64,000 nucleotides of DNA from Pseudomonas azerbaijanoccidentalis (GTDB lineage: Bacteria; Pseudomonadota; Gammaproteobacteria; Pseudomonadales; Pseudomonadaceae): contig NZ_JAHSTU010000004.1 of NCBI RefSeq assembly GCF_019145495.1, forward strand, positions 496,001-560,000. Reading direction: 5' to 3'. Below are positions 16,525 to 25,361 of the stretch, piece by piece. The translations under genes and the position numbers were made by a program. The notes beneath the pieces are model-generated. The model was not told the origin of the DNA. It saw only the letters and a program-made list of their open reading frames with translations, and did no database searches. Position 1 is the first letter of the stretch. The number at the start of each line of letters is the position of its first letter.

Positions 16525-17305
16525 GCTTGCAGCTATCTCCGTGAACGTGGTTATGGCCCGACGCGGGTGCCTTGACCACCGAGCCGTGCAAATCGTGGGC
16601 GTGGTCGTGATGGTGGTGATAAATCGCCAGGCTTTGTGCGTTTTTTCCGAAAAGCTCGACGAAAGCCGGATCACCGCTGACCTGTTCCGGGTGGCCGGAG
16701 CAGCAGACATGCCGATTGAGGCAAACCACCTGATCGGTGGTGCTCATCACCAGATGCAGATCGTGGGACACCATCAACACGCCGCAGCCGTGGCGGTCAC
16801 GCAGGCGGGTGATCAAGCTGTACAACTCGGCCTGCCCGGCCACATCAACGCCTTGTACCGGCTCGTCGAGCACCAGCAGTTCCGGTTCGCGCAGCAACGC
16901 ACGGGCCAGCAATACGCGCTGCATCTCACCGCCGGAAACACTTTGTACCGGGCTGTCGATCACCTGTTCGGCGCCGACTTCCTTGAGTGCGGACAAAGCC
17001 ATCGCACGGTCCACGCCCGGCACCAAACGCAAGAAGCGCAGCACCGAAAGCGGCAGGGTTGGATCGACATGCAGTTTTTGCGGCATGTAGCCGACCCGCA
17101 GTTTGGGCTTGCGCCAGACGCTGCCGCTGTCGGGTTTCAACAAGCCAAGCACGGCACGCACCAGCGTGGTTTTACCCGCACCGTTGGGACCGATCAGGGT
17201 CACGATCTGCCCCGGCTCGACGCTCAGTTCGATGTTATCCAGCACCGGTTGCCCGGCAAACGTAACGGCAACCTGTTCGAGACGGATCAGCGCGTTGCTC
17301 ATCAA
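16517..17305 (-). CDS. znuC: Zinc ABC transporter ATPase ZnuC with His-rich tail
   Basis: A 262-residue ATPase. Walker A is GPNGAGKTT, the signature is VSGGEMQR and Walker B is LLVLDEPVQGVD. The last 45 residues are histidine-rich (YHHHHDHAHDLH and GHNHVHGDSCKHG), which suggests cytoplasmic zinc binding; such tails occur in ZnuC proteins of several bacteria. The start overlaps the zur stop by 4 bp, and the gene overlaps znuB, so zur-znuC-znuB form one tightly coupled operon. Confidence 0.94.
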   Translation of the reverse strand: MMSNALIRLEQVAVTFAGQPVLDNIELSVEPGQIVTLIGPNGAGKTTLVRAVLGLLKPDSGSVWRKPKLRVGYMPQKLHVDPTLPLSVLRFLRLVPGVDRAMALSALKEVGAEQVIDSPVQSVSGGEMQRVLLARALLREPELLVLDEPVQGVDVAGQAELYSLITRLRDRHGCGVLMVSHDLHLVMSTTDQVVCLNRHVCCSGHPEQVSGDPAFVELFGKNAQSLAIYHHHHDHAHDLHGSVVKAPASGHNHVHGDSCKHG

Positions 17306-17784
17306 GCCCCCTGGCAGCCCGAGCAGAGACCGATCACTTCGACGGTCTGGCCTTCGACGACAAACCCGACGTCCTGGGCGCTGGTGACAATCGCGTCGCT
17401 GATGGATTTCTGTTCGAGTTCAATGGCGGCGTGGCATTCACGGCAGATCAGGAACTGGCCCTGGTGGGCGTGCTCCGGATGATTGCAGCCGATGAAGGCG
17501 TTGAGCGAAGAGATGCGGTGCACGAGGCCGTTTTCCAGCAGGAAATCCAGCGCGCGGTACACGGTGGGCGGCGCTGCACGGCGGCCATCCTGCTCACTGA
17601 GCACGGCAAGAATGTCGTAGGCGCCCAATGGCTTGTGGCTTTGCCACACCAGCTCCAGCACCCGCCGCCGCAACGCGGTCAGGCGCAAACCCTGACGTGC
17701 GCACAGGGCATCGGCCTCAGACAGAGCGCTGTGCACGCAATGAGAGTGGTCGTGGGGACGGCTGGCAATCGGTGTTTTAGGCAT
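17302..17784 (-). CDS. zur: Zinc uptake regulator Zur (Fur family)
   Basis: A 160-residue zinc-responsive repressor (np20 in P. aeruginosa). It has a winged-helix DNA-binding region (RLTALRRRVLELVWQSHKPLGAYDIL, then PTVYRALDFLLENGLVHRI) and a C-terminal metal-binding half. The structural CxxC pairs are CREC near residue 114-117 and CSGC at the end, with HPEHAH and an N-terminal HDHSHCVH as further ligands. It is transcribed away from znuA and presumably represses both directions from the shared intergenic operator. Confidence 0.94.
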   Translation of the reverse strand: MPKTPIASRPHDHSHCVHSALSEADALCARQGLRLTALRRRVLELVWQSHKPLGAYDILAVLSEQDGRRAAPPTVYRALDFLLENGLVHRISSLNAFIGCNHPEHAHQGQFLICRECHAAIELEQKSISDAIVTSAQDVGFVVEGQTVEVIGLCSGCQGA

Positions 17785-17807
17785 GAGCGGCGACGAGGTT
17801 TGTGAGA

Positions 17808-17824
17808 GACGTTATTATGTTACC
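17808..17824. promoter_or_regulatory. Candidate Zur operator between zur and znuA
   Basis: The AT-rich segment GACGTTATTATGTTACC lies in the 66 bp divergent gap. It resembles gamma-proteobacterial Zur boxes (GTTATA...TATAAC type) but is only partly palindromic, so this is a positional inference. Confidence 0.45.
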
Positions 17825-17850
17825 CGTTCTCGCCTCTTTGAGTGGTCATC

Positions 17851-18771
17851 GTGTCCCGAATTTTTTCTATCTTTGTCGCCTTTATCGCAAGTTTCCTGCT
17901 GATTGGCCCGGCTCAAGCCGAGGTAAAAGTCCTCACCAGCATCAAGCCGCTACAACTGATCGCAGCGGCTGTGCAGGACGGCGTGGCGATTCCGGAAGTG
18001 CTGCTGCCGCCCGGCGCTTCGCCGCATAATTACGCGTTACGCCCTTCCGACGTACGGAAGGTGCAATCGGTGGACCTGCTTTACTGGATCGGTCCGGACA
18101 TGGAAGGTTTCCTGCCCCGCGTGCTGAACGGTCGTACGCTGCCGAGCGTCGCCGTGCAGGATTTGCCCGGTCTGAAATTGCGCCACTTCGCCGAAGATAA
18201 CCACTCTCATGCCGAAGAAGCCGACGAACACGACCACGATCACCGCCCCGGCAGCCTCGACGCACATTTGTGGCTGTCACCGATCAACGCCCGAGTTATC
18301 GCCACGAAAATGGCAGCCGACCTCAGTGCAGCCGATCCCGCCAATGCCCCGCGCTACCAGAGCAACCTCAAGGCGTTCGATGAGCGCCTCGACGCCCTCG
18401 ACCTGCGGCTGAAGAAACGCCTGGCCGGCATTGAGGGCAAACCTTACTTCGTGTTCCACGAGGCTTTCGACTACTTCGAAGACACCTACGGCCTCAAGCA
18501 CGCGGGTGTATTCAGCGTCGCGGCCGAAGTACAACCCGGCGCCCAGCACGTGGCGGCCATGCGCACGCGATTGCAGGAAGTGGGCAAGACCTGCGTGTTC
18601 AGCGAACCGCCGCTGCGCCCGCGTTTGGCCGAAACCCTGGTGACGGGTTTGCCGGTGAAACTGGCAGAGCTGGATGCGCTGGGCGGGTACACCCCGGCAA
18701 CTGCCCAGGGGTATGAACAAGTGCTGGAGAAATTGGGCAATGATTTGGCGGGGTGCCTGGAGTCGTTGTAA
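17851..18771 (+). CDS. znuA: Zinc ABC transporter substrate-binding protein ZnuA
   Basis: A 306-residue periplasmic zinc-binding protein of the cluster 9 family. A GTG at 17851 opens a signal peptide (FSIFVAFIASFLLIGPAQA); an in-frame GTG at 17842 is an alternative. The zinc ligands are expected in GASPHNYALRPSD, DAHLWLSP and FVFHEAFDYF. A His/Asp/Glu-rich flexible loop (DNHSHAEEADEHDHDH) sits between the first and second ligands, as is typical for ZnuA. It feeds zinc to ZnuBC encoded divergently. Confidence 0.94.
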   Translation: MSRIFSIFVAFIASFLLIGPAQAEVKVLTSIKPLQLIAAAVQDGVAIPEVLLPPGASPHNYALRPSDVRKVQSVDLLYWIGPDMEGFLPRVLNGRTLPSVAVQDLPGLKLRHFAEDNHSHAEEADEHDHDHRPGSLDAHLWLSPINARVIATKMAADLSAADPANAPRYQSNLKAFDERLDALDLRLKKRLAGIEGKPYFVFHEAFDYFEDTYGLKHAGVFSVAAEVQPGAQHVAAMRTRLQEVGKTCVFSEPPLRPRLAETLVTGLPVKLAELDALGGYTPATAQGYEQVLEKLGNDLAGCLESL

Positions 18772-18780
18772 CCCTGAAAA

Positions 18781-18848
18781 AAAAGATCGCAGCCTGCGGC
18801 AGCTCCTACATTTATCGTTGTAAGAGCGGCCGCAGGCTGCGATCTTTT
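18781..18848. repeat. REPIN between znuA and thrB
   Basis: Inverted REP arms AAAAGATCGCAGCCTGCGGC at 18781-18800 and GCCGCAGGCTGCGATCTTTT ending at 18848. It lies between two convergent genes and may end transcription from both. Confidence 0.85.
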
Positions 18849-18852
18849 GCGT

Positions 18853-19806
18853 TTAGAGGGCGAAAGGCAGCGGTGTATTGACCGTCTGCCGCTGCGCCAG
18901 GCGCAATTGAAACTCCATCGGATCGTGAATCAACACGTCCTGCCCCGCGAAGGACTCCGCCGCAATCAACCGCGACAACCAGAATCGCACGCACGCCACC
19001 CGTAGCAGGGTTGGCCACAATTCGGCTTCTGCAGCGGTGAATGGGCGTAGCGCTGCATAAGCACCCAACAAGGCCCGCGCTCGTGGTCCATCAATCAAAC
19101 CGTCATCGTCGGAACACCAGTCGTTCAGGGCAATCGCCACGTCGTAGAGCATCGGCCCCGAACAAGCGTTGTAGAAATCGATCAACCCGGTCAGGTGCGT
19201 GCCTTCGAACATCGCGTTGTCGCGGAACAGGTCGGCGTGGATGTTGGCGCGAGGCAGCGCCAGGATTTTTTCTTTCTGCTGGGTGATTTCTTCCAGTGCT
19301 CGCTGCAACAGTTCCTGTTGCTCGGGATTCACATGGGACAGGAACTGCGTGCCCTCTTCCAGCATCCAGTCCAGGCCACGATCGGTCTTGCGCTTGATCA
19401 TGTTGCCCGCCTGAGTGGCCAGGTGCAGATGCGCCAACAACTCGCCCACCTGCGCGCAATGTTGTGCGTTGGCCTGCTTGATGTGCTTGCCGGCCAAGCG
19501 CGGTTGCAACAGTGCAGGCTTGCCGGCCAGTTCACGCAAGGCCACGCCGTCGGTGGTGCGGATGGCGTAAGGCACCGGCAGGTCGGCGTCATGCAGTACA
19601 TCGAGCAGTTCGATGAAGAACGGCATTTCCTGAACCGGGCCGCGCTCGACCAGGGTCAGAACGAATTCGCCCTGCTCCAGGCTGATAAAGAAATTGGTGT
19701 TTTCACTACCGGCGGCAATCCCCTGGAAATCAAGCAGGCGGCCGAGGCCATAAGGGGCGAGAAAAGCTTCCAGCTCGGGCCGAGCCAGGGGGGTGAACAC
19801 AGACAT
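18853..19806 (-). CDS. thrB: Homoserine kinase (APH-fold type)
   Basis: A 317-residue homoserine kinase of the aminoglycoside-phosphotransferase fold, the form used by Pseudomonas for threonine synthesis in place of the GHMP-type enzyme. The Brenner-type motif HADLFRDN covers residues 190-197 (catalytic D192, metal N197) and the metal-binding D210 lies in GLIDFYNA. The N-lobe begins SVFTPLARPELEAFL. It is followed downstream only by a REPIN. Its upstream neighbour on the same strand is a small periplasmic protein gene 57 bp away. Confidence 0.93.
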   Translation of the reverse strand: MSVFTPLARPELEAFLAPYGLGRLLDFQGIAAGSENTNFFISLEQGEFVLTLVERGPVQEMPFFIELLDVLHDADLPVPYAIRTTDGVALRELAGKPALLQPRLAGKHIKQANAQHCAQVGELLAHLHLATQAGNMIKRKTDRGLDWMLEEGTQFLSHVNPEQQELLQRALEEITQQKEKILALPRANIHADLFRDNAMFEGTHLTGLIDFYNACSGPMLYDVAIALNDWCSDDDGLIDGPRARALLGAYAALRPFTAAEAELWPTLLRVACVRFWLSRLIAAESFAGQDVLIHDPMEFQLRLAQRQTVNTPLPFAL

Positions 19807-19863
19807 GTTTAAGCTGCCAGTACGGGCGCCGCTGTTGAGCCAGCGCCGGTTGAAATTAAGAAA

Positions 19864-20154
19864 CTACTTCCACTCGAAAATCTTCCACGACGGAATCAGC
19901 ATATCGGGCTGATCCGAGCGGATAAAGTTTGCATCTGTTCCGTCAGCGCGCACCAGAAAATAGGGTTTTCCGCCCTTCGGCGTGACCTGAATGGCATACA
20001 GGAAGCCATTCTGGCGGTATTCCTTGATGGTGTTGTCACCTTCCGTGCGAATGGTCACGTCCGGTTCCGGCGTGGGTGCATCGTCCGCGGCCATGACGGC
20101 CAGTGGAGTGATTGCAAACAAGCCAGCCAGCAACAGGCGATTTAGTGTGCGCAT
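19864..20154 (-). CDS. DUF2782 family periplasmic protein
   Basis: A 96-residue protein with signal peptide MRTLNRLLLAGLFAITPLAVMA. The mature domain (PDVTIRTEGDNTIKEYRQNG, then YAIQVTPKGGKPYFLVRADG) matches DUF2782, a small conserved family found beside polA and thrB in Pseudomonas. The function is unknown. It is transcribed away from polA and probably together with thrB. Confidence 0.85.
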   Translation of the reverse strand: MRTLNRLLLAGLFAITPLAVMAADDAPTPEPDVTIRTEGDNTIKEYRQNGFLYAIQVTPKGGKPYFLVRADGTDANFIRSDQPDMLIPSWKIFEWK

Positions 20155-20228
20155 GATAACCTTGTCCCTTTGTCGTCAACGGTCCCGCTATTCTAGCGCC
20201 GGACCCGCCGAAAAGGTTGATCCTGCTC

Positions 20229-23039
20229 ATGAGCCAAGCCCCCCTCGTCCTGGTGGACGGTTCTTCTTACCTGTACCGCGCCTTTCACGCGCTGCCACCG
20301 CTGACCACTTCCAAAGGCCTGCCGACCGGTGCGGTCAAGGGCGTGTTGAACATGCTCAAGAGTCTGCGCAAGCAGTATCCGGACAGTCCGTTCGCCGTGG
20401 TGTTCGACGCCAAGGGCGGGACTTTTCGCGATGACATGTACGCCGAATACAAGGCCAACCGTCCGAGCATGCCCGACGACATGCGCGTGCAGATCGAGCC
20501 ACTGCACCAAAGCGTGATCGCCCTGGGCTTCCCGTTGCTGTGCGTCGACGGCGTCGAGGCCGATGACGTGATCGGCACGCTGGCCCGCAGCAGCGCCGCC
20601 GCAGACCGCCCGGTGATCATCTCCACCGGCGACAAGGACATGGCGCAACTGGTCGATGGGCACATTACCTTGGTCAACACCATGACCGGTAGCAGCATGG
20701 ACGTGGAGGGCGTGAAGGAGAAATTCGGCGTCGCTCCCGAGCAGATCATCGATTATCTGGCGCTCATGGGCGATTCGTCCGACAACATTCCAGGCGTTCC
20801 GGGCATTGGCCCGAAGACCGCTTCCGGCCTGTTGGTCGGTGTGAACGGTGGTTTGACCGATCTCTATGCGCAGCTCGACATCGTGCCGACCCTGCCGATT
20901 CGCGGCGCCAAGACCTTGCCGGCCAAGCTTGAAGAACACAAGGAAATGGCGTTCCTGTCCTATCAGCTCGCGACTATCAAGGTCGACGTGCCGCTGGATA
21001 TCGGCCTCGATGACCTGAAAATGGGTGCCGAAGACCCGGCGAAACTTTACGAGCTGTACAGCCTGCTGGAATTCAAGAGCTGGTTGAACGACCTTGATCG
21101 CGACGCCAAACGTCTGGAACTGAGCGCTGCCGCCGAGCCCGCGCCGGCCGCCGATCTGTTCAGCCAACCCGAAGTCGAAGCCCAAGCACCGGCCGCCGCT
21201 GCTGAAGCCGCTTATGAAACCATCCTCGATCAAGCGCGCTTCGATGTCTGGCTGGAAAAACTGAACAACGCCAAGCTGTTTGCCTTCGACACCGAAACCA
21301 CCGGCATCGACGCGCAACAGGCACAACTGGTGGGCCTGTCGTTCGCCGTGCAGGCCAACGAAGCAGCCTACATCCCGTTGACCCATTCCTACATCGGCGT
21401 ACCCGAGCAACTGGATCGCGACACCGTGCTGCGCGCGCTCAAGCCGATTCTGGAAGACCCGAACAAACTCAAGGTCGGGCAGCACGCCAAGTTCGACATG
21501 AACATCCTGGCCAACTGCGCTATCGGCGGCGACCAGGCGAACGGCATCACCGTGCGTGGCATCGCGTTCGACACCATGCTCGAATCCTATGTACTCAATT
21601 CCACGGCCACACGCCATGACATGGACAGCCTGGCGCTGAAGTACCTGGACCACACCACCGTGAGTTTCCAGGACATCGCCGGCAAAGGCGCGAAGCAGCT
21701 AACGTTCGATCAGATTGCCCTGGAACAGGCTGGCCCTTATGCCGCCGAAGACGCAGACATCACCTTGCGCCTGCATCAGGCACTGTTCGAAAAGCTCACA
21801 GCGATCCCGAGCCTCGCCAGTGTGCTGACTGACATCGAGATCCCGCTGGTGCCGGTGCTGGCGCGCATCGAACGCCAAGGGGCATTGGTCGACGCGGCGC
21901 TGCTGGGCGTCCAGAGCATCGAGTTGGGCGACAAGATGGTTGCGTTGGAACGCGAAGCTTTCGAGATCGCCGGTGAAGAGTTCAACCTCGGCTCACCGAA
22001 GCAACTCGGCGTGATCCTCTATGAAAAGCTCGGCCTGCCGGTACTGAAAAAGACTGCCAAGGGCCAGCCGTCCACCGCTGAAGAAGTGCTGGCCAAACTG
22101 GCCGAGGACGACTACCGGTTGCCAAAAGTGCTGATGGAATACCGTTCCATGAGCAAGCTGAAAAGCACCTACACCGACCGCCTGCCGGAGCAGATCAACC
22201 CACGCACCGGTCGAATTCACACGTCGTATCACCAGGCGGTCGCATCCACCGGGCGTTTGTCCTCCAGTGATCCGAACCTGCAGAACATCCCGGTGCGCAC
22301 CGCCGAAGGGCGTCGTATCCGCCAGGCTTTCGTGGCCCCGACTGGGTACAAATTGCTGGCGGCCGACTATTCGCAAATCGAGCTGCGGATCATGGCGCAC
22401 CTGTCCAAGGATGAAGGCCTGATGAACGCCTTCCGCCACAATCTGGACGTGCACACCGCCACTGCCGCCGAGGTTTTCAAGGTGGAACTGGCCGACGTGA
22501 CCTCCGACCAGCGCCGCAGCGCCAAGGCGATCAACTTCGGCCTGATCTACGGCATGGGTGCACAGAAACTCGGTAAAGACATTGGTGTCGATACCAAGAC
22601 AGCCAAGGCGTACATCGATACGTACTTCACCCGTTACCCGGGCGTTCGCCAATACATGGACCGCACCCGTACACAGGCGGCGGAGCAAGGCTATGTCGAG
22701 ACATTCTTCGGTCGGCGCTTGTACCTGCCGGAGATCAATTCCAACAAGCCACAGGAACGCGCCGCTGCTGAACGCACGGCCATCAACGCACCGATGCAAG
22801 GCACTGCGGCAGACATCATAAAGAAAGCCATGGTGGCCGTGGATGAGTGGCTGGCGGCATCAGGCCTCGACGCCAAAGTCATTCTGCAAGTGCACGATGA
22901 ATTGGTTCTTGAGGTGCGTGAAGATTTGGTCGATCAGGTCAGCAACGAAATTCGCGCGCACATGAGCGGCGCCGCGAAGCTCGATGTTCCGCTGCTGGTG
23001 GAAGTTGGCGTGGGCAATAACTGGGACGAGGCTCACTAA
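20229..23039 (+). CDS. polA: DNA polymerase I
   Basis: A 936-residue repair and replication polymerase with all three activities preserved. The 5' nuclease domain covers about 1-290 (LVDGSSYLYRAFHALPP). The 3'-5' proofreading domain covers about 330-510, with D354 and E356 in DTETTG and later acidic residues in HAKFDMN and AAEDAD. The polymerase domain has D713 in ADYSQIELR and D890 in VHDELVLEV. I chose the ATG at 20229 over an upstream TTG at 20217 because the homology starts at SQAPLVLVDG. The ErsA sRNA gene follows. Confidence 0.97.
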   Translation: MSQAPLVLVDGSSYLYRAFHALPPLTTSKGLPTGAVKGVLNMLKSLRKQYPDSPFAVVFDAKGGTFRDDMYAEYKANRPSMPDDMRVQIEPLHQSVIALGFPLLCVDGVEADDVIGTLARSSAAADRPVIISTGDKDMAQLVDGHITLVNTMTGSSMDVEGVKEKFGVAPEQIIDYLALMGDSSDNIPGVPGIGPKTASGLLVGVNGGLTDLYAQLDIVPTLPIRGAKTLPAKLEEHKEMAFLSYQLATIKVDVPLDIGLDDLKMGAEDPAKLYELYSLLEFKSWLNDLDRDAKRLELSAAAEPAPAADLFSQPEVEAQAPAAAAEAAYETILDQARFDVWLEKLNNAKLFAFDTETTGIDAQQAQLVGLSFAVQANEAAYIPLTHSYIGVPEQLDRDTVLRALKPILEDPNKLKVGQHAKFDMNILANCAIGGDQANGITVRGIAFDTMLESYVLNSTATRHDMDSLALKYLDHTTVSFQDIAGKGAKQLTFDQIALEQAGPYAAEDADITLRLHQALFEKLTAIPSLASVLTDIEIPLVPVLARIERQGALVDAALLGVQSIELGDKMVALEREAFEIAGEEFNLGSPKQLGVILYEKLGLPVLKKTAKGQPSTAEEVLAKLAEDDYRLPKVLMEYRSMSKLKSTYTDRLPEQINPRTGRIHTSYHQAVASTGRLSSSDPNLQNIPVRTAEGRRIRQAFVAPTGYKLLAADYSQIELRIMAHLSKDEGLMNAFRHNLDVHTATAAEVFKVELADVTSDQRRSAKAINFGLIYGMGAQKLGKDIGVDTKTAKAYIDTYFTRYPGVRQYMDRTRTQAAEQGYVETFFGRRLYLPEINSNKPQERAAAERTAINAPMQGTAADIIKKAMVAVDEWLAASGLDAKVILQVHDELVLEVREDLVDQVSNEIRAHMSGAAKLDVPLLVEVGVGNNWDEAH

Positions 23040-23151
23040 GCCGGATGAAACACAGCGCTCCTGCTGCGGCATAGTGCCGCGGCAGAAGGGTCAAAGGGCG
23101 CTTAGTCCAGAACGCGCTTGGGATTATTCCAAAGGCATTCGAAAAAAATCT

Positions 23152-23179
23152 GAACTAATCTGGAGATTCACCACTCAGA
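23152..23179 (+). promoter_or_regulatory. AlgU (sigma22)-type promoter of ErsA
   Basis: GAACTA (23152-23157), a 17 nt spacer, then TCAGA (23175-23179). This is close to the AlgU consensus GAACTT-N16/17-TCTGA and places the start near 23186. Confidence 0.75.
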
Positions 23180-23185
23180 GTTACT

Positions 23186-23317
23186 GAATGGCTGGTGAAG
23201 CCCTTCGATGCTCCTATGTTGTGTTAAGTGTTGGCAGATATCTGGACCCCGCCCTAGCGGTCTAGAACTTGAACCCCGGAACTTCCCCCTCCCCATAAGA
23301 AGTCCGGGGTTTTTTTT
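23186..23317 (+). ncRNA. ersA: Envelope-stress sRNA ErsA (Spot 42-like)
   Basis: The gene lies between polA and engB, exactly where Pseudomonas encodes ErsA. The distance from the predicted start (about 7 nt after the AlgU -10 box) to the end of the U-tract is about 132 nt, the published ErsA length. The RNA ends in a strong GC-rich hairpin and a run of U. In P. aeruginosa ErsA is an AlgU-dependent, Hfq-associated regulator of algC, oprD and biofilm genes; targets here are inferred by analogy. Exact ends need transcript mapping. Confidence 0.82.
23272..23317 (+). terminator. Rho-independent terminator of ErsA
   Basis: Stem AACCCCGGAACTTC paired with GAAGTCCGGGGTT (one mismatch or bulge), a C-rich loop and a run of eight or nine T to 23317. 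In the other direction it may also serve engB. Confidence 0.85.
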
Positions 23318-23361
23318 GCCTGAAGAAAACTGCCCGGGCACCCCACAGGCAGCTTCAACAC

Positions 23362-24006
23362 CTACTCCGCCGCTGCCTCGACCCCCTTGTCCGCCAGCTC
23401 CATCCAGTCCGCCAGCACCGTGTAGGCCTCTTCCAGGCCCAGGCGTTTTGGCGCCGAAAACAGCTGAATGGTCACCAGATCACCCCAGCCCTTACGGATT
23501 TCTGCCTGAACCTTGAGCAAGGTGTTCTTGGCGGCGCCATAGGTCAGCTTGTCGGCTTTGGTCAGCAAAATGTGCATCGGCATGCCGGCCGCAACGGCCC
23601 AGTCGAGCATCAACAGGTCGAAATCGGTCATTGGATGACGGATGTCCATCATCAGAATCAGACCCTTCAAACTCTCGCGACCACCCAGGTAGGCCTCAAG
23701 GTGACGCTGCCAGTGTTGCTTGAGCGGGATCGGTACTTTTGCATAACCGTAGCCCGGCAGGTCGACCAGACGGCGTTCATCGTCTAGCTTGAAGAAGTTC
23801 AACAGCTGTGTGCGCCCCGGGGTTTTCGAGGTGCGCGCCAGGCTGGCGTGGGTCAGGGTGTTGAGCGCACTCGACTTGCCGGCGTTGGAACGCCCGGCGA
23901 AGGCGACTTCGAAGCCCTCGTCATCCGGACATTGGTCGACTTTGGCGGCGCTGAGCATGAAGGTGGACTGTTGGCACAGACCGAGGATGGGATTCTTGAG
24001 TTGCAT
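23362..24006 (-). CDS. engB: Ribosome biogenesis GTPase EngB (YihA/YsxC)
   Basis: A 214-residue GTPase needed for large ribosomal subunit assembly. G1 is GRSNAGKSS, G3 is DLPGYGYAK and G4 is TKAD. I chose the ATG at 24004-24006 (MQLKNPILGLCQQSTF) because this is where family homology begins; an open extension to 24132 has no homology and would cover the upstream region. It is convergent with ErsA and divergent from the cytochrome genes. Confidence 0.94.
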   Translation of the reverse strand: MQLKNPILGLCQQSTFMLSAAKVDQCPDDEGFEVAFAGRSNAGKSSALNTLTHASLARTSKTPGRTQLLNFFKLDDERRLVDLPGYGYAKVPIPLKQHWQRHLEAYLGGRESLKGLILMMDIRHPMTDFDLLMLDWAVAAGMPMHILLTKADKLTYGAAKNTLLKVQAEIRKGWGDLVTIQLFSAPKRLGLEEAYTVLADWMELADKGVEAAAE

Positions 24007-24197
24007 GGGATTTCCGATGTGGGCGGCGCCAGGAATGGGCGCGGCAAGCAGTGTCGCTTCCGTTTCAGTGACGCCAGTATATAATGCCGCAGATTTTGTG
24101 TGCGCTTTGTCCCAACGCAGGATGAAGTTCACGGGAGCGATAGACCTTGATTGCGCATTAGAACGCAGAACGCTCTCAACCCTGAAAAGGTCGTTTT

Positions 24198-24488
24198 ATG
24201 ACGAAATGGCTGCTAGCTGCCGGTGTCCTGATACCGCTTTACAGCGCGCAGGCTACACAGGATCCGGAAGCTGTGTACAACCGTGTTTGTGGTGCCTGTC
24301 ATTCCGGCCAACTACCCATGGCGCCCCGCAAGGGCGATCAGGAAGCTTGGACGCCGAGGTTGGCGCAAGGTATGGAGACGCTGGTGCAACACGTGACCCA
24401 GGGTTTCAAGGCGATGCCGCCGCGTGGTTTGTGCATGGACTGCAGTGCCGAGGATTACCAAGCCATCATCCACTGGATGAGCGAGTAA
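24198..24488 (+). CDS. Small c-type cytochrome (c5-like)
   Basis: A 96-residue periplasmic monohaem cytochrome. A signal peptide (MTKWLLAAGVLIPLYSAQA) precedes the haem motif CGACH at residues 31-35. A Met in GFKAMPPRG is the likely sixth ligand. A second Cys pair (CMDC) near the C-terminus is typical of cytochrome c5 proteins. It lies 43 bp upstream of the cytochrome c4 gene on the same strand, and the two may share electron transfer to terminal oxidases. Confidence 0.9.
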   Translation: MTKWLLAAGVLIPLYSAQATQDPEAVYNRVCGACHSGQLPMAPRKGDQEAWTPRLAQGMETLVQHVTQGFKAMPPRGLCMDCSAEDYQAIIHWMSE

Positions 24489-24531
24489 ACCCGGTCCATA
24501 ACTTAACCCTTAGCCGTAGTTGGATTAGCTG

Positions 24532-25161
24532 ATGAAGAAATTGATCGTGAGTCTGCTGTTGACCGTGGGAATCTCCGGCATGGCCCATGCCGCAGGTGAG
24601 CCAGTCAAACCTGGTGACGCCGCCGCAGGCCAGGCCAAAGCAGCCGTCTGTGGCGCCTGTCATGGTCCGGATGGCAACAGCATGGCGCCAAACTTTCCAA
24701 AACTGGCCGGCCAAGGTGAACGTTACCTGACCAAGCAACTGCACGACATCAAGTCGGGCAAGCGCACCGTTCTGGAAATGACCGGCCTGCTGACCAACCT
24801 GAGTGATCAGGACCTGGCAGACATTGCTGCCTACTTCGCCAGCCAAAAAGGCAGCGTCGGCGCCGCCGATGAAAAACTGGTCAAGCGCGGTGAGAATTTG
24901 TTCCGTGGCGGTGACCTGGCCAAAGGCCTGCCAGCCTGCACCGGCTGCCACTCTCCAAACGGCGCGGGCAACGCCGCTGCCGGCTTCCCGCACCTCGGTG
25001 GCCAGCATGCTCAATACATCGCCAAGCAGCTGACAGATTTCCGCAAGGAAGAAGGTGGCCGTACCAACGACGGCGATGTAAAAACCATGCAGACGATCGC
25101 CAAGCGACTCAGCGACGAAGACATCGCAGCAGTGTCCAGCTACATTCAGGGCCTGCACTAA
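24532..25161 (+). CDS. cc4: Dihaem cytochrome c4
   Basis: A 209-residue periplasmic dihaem cytochrome. After the signal peptide (cleavage near AHA-AGEP) two homologous domains each carry a haem motif: CGACH at residues 40-44 and CTGCH near 143-147, with Met ligands in GNSMAPNFPKL and in the second half. Cytochrome c4 passes electrons from the bc1 complex to cbb3 oxidases in Pseudomonas. A terminator hairpin follows at 25240-25266. Confidence 0.94.
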   Translation: MKKLIVSLLLTVGISGMAHAAGEPVKPGDAAAGQAKAAVCGACHGPDGNSMAPNFPKLAGQGERYLTKQLHDIKSGKRTVLEMTGLLTNLSDQDLADIAAYFASQKGSVGAADEKLVKRGENLFRGGDLAKGLPACTGCHSPNGAGNAAAGFPHLGGQHAQYIAKQLTDFRKEEGGRTNDGDVKTMQTIAKRLSDEDIAAVSSYIQGLH

Positions 25162-25239
25162 GACCGGCGAATCGGGCGTTGCGCAAGGCATACATCTCTT
25201 GCAACGTTAACGCTCGATTAATCCGTCGCAGCAAGTATA

Positions 25240-25266
25240 AAAAGGGTGGCTTAGGCCGCCCTTTTT
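25240..25266 (+). terminator. Terminator after the cytochrome genes
   Basis: Stem AAAAGGGTGGC and GCCGCCCTTTT (one G-T pair) with loop TTAG, followed by T residues. It separates the cytochrome pair from dsbA. Confidence 0.82.
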
Positions 25267-25361
25267 TGTGGCCGCTGCCGTTACACTACAGAACTCAAGC
25301 CCGCCATAACCTGTCTGAAAACAGGTCGCGCGAGGCGATAAAATTTGTCCAGGAGTGAAGC

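Noticed and set aside
20193..21653. A 486-codon open frame opposite polA on the minus strand
   Set aside because: It lies antisense to a certain gene, has no family likeness and is explained by the high GC content that keeps shadow frames open. The same holds for the long frames opposite katE (13171-14529), gltP (36735-38093) and the Na/Pi gene (46001-47323).
24007..24132. N-terminal extension of EngB
   Set aside because: The extra 42 residues are not part of the family and would overlap the region that should hold the promoters of engB and the cytochrome genes.
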